64,000 nt of DNA from Gonocerus acuteangulatus (Eukaryota; Arthropoda; Insecta; Hemiptera; Coreidae): NCBI GenBank assembly GCA_946811695.1, contig OX328126.1:6160962-6224961 (forward strand), written 5' to 3'. Under the pieces are notes generated by a model. That model worked only from the letters and a program-made list of their open reading frames with translations. It was not told the origin of the DNA and made no database searches. The stretch's first letter is position 1. Each line of letters starts with the position of its first letter. Made by a program: the position numbers and the translations under genes. Of this stretch, positions 63,664-64,000 are shown piece after piece.

Positions 63664-64000
63664 AAAGTCCGTCACGCAGGAGCTGCATAACTAAGCACTT
63701 TCCTCAGAATTTGGGTAGTGCAGACTGCTTTCCAGAACAATTTGCTTAAAATATCCTACATAAATAAAATAAAAACATGAATAGTTCTCTTTTAAATTTG
63801 TAATGAGTAACTGATCAATTATTAATTTGCTTCCAGAGTTATGTTTACACGTGGTACCTACTACACTACGTAATAAATACAAAAAACCTCATATTATCGT
63901 ATTTTGATCTGACGCAGGAACAGCATACAGTCCCTCTAGTGGTAGAAAGCGCTCCTTGCGGCGGCTTTGTGAACCTACGTCTGGCGGGCTTTTCTATTGA
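63664..64000 (+). mobile_element. Repeat family R, copy C (continues past the right edge)
   Basis: AAAAAGTCCGTCACGCAGGA then GCTGCATAACTAAGCACTTT matches the start of R copy A and continues colinearly through 'TAATGAGTAACTGATCAATT' and 'GCGCTCCTTGCGGCGG' to the window end. Confidence 0.8.

Overview
The window is eukaryotic nuclear DNA, AT-rich and full of transposons. It has long introns with GT/AG borders, tRNA-derived SINEs and simple repeats, and shows no operons or bacterial signals. The gene families, together with mariner, piggyBac, hAT, Helitron, Jockey and R2-like elements, suggest an arthropod. I cannot name the species from the sequence alone.

Three host genes can be assembled exon by exon, with matching reading phases at every junction. 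(1) An ANKRD13C-like ankyrin-repeat/GPCR-chaperone gene lies on the minus strand. It starts at 21201 and has six coding exons down to 445; its 3' part lies off the left edge. (2) A single-pass membrane FkbM-type methyltransferase, of the kind often labelled 'protein Star-like' in arthropods, lies on the plus strand. It has six exons from 28764 to 36776 and appears complete at 293 codons. (3) An arrestin-domain (ARRDC-like) gene lies on the minus strand. Four exons run from 61525 to 52433 and give the C-terminal half; its 5' part lies off the right edge. Genes 1 and 2 are divergent across about 7.5 kb. Genes 2 and 3 are convergent across about 15.7 kb.

Most of the rest is transposon-derived. 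0-21 kb (ANKRD13C introns): SINEs, an LTR-like repeat, a 5'-truncated Jockey LINE with perfect target-site duplications (TSDs) and one premature stop, two repeat families here called R and S, a Helitron-like end, and a mariner nested in a hAT-like satellite element. 21-28.7 kb (intergenic): LINE remnants, a 298-bp hAT MITE, a second R element, SINEs, and a 1.49-kb hAT-type element with an 8-bp TSD, a 12-unit minisatellite and a buried R2-like LINE fragment. 28.7-36.8 kb: the methyltransferase, with a Mutator-like element and an S element in intron 4 and a piggyBac element in intron 5. 37-52 kb (intergenic): pseudogene fragments, MITEs, foldback elements, a 45-bp minisatellite, and a Helitron carrying a nested hAT-like insert. 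52-64 kb (ARRDC introns and beyond): a head-to-tail Helitron pair, a GGTACTT-ended foldback element nested in its own kind, another hAT MITE, another Mutator-like element, a fourth Helitron and a third R copy.

The genes show no sign of working as a pathway; they are neighbours in repeat-rich DNA. The most interesting content is the architecture and nesting of the mobile elements. All family names come from recognising motifs by eye; no database search was possible.
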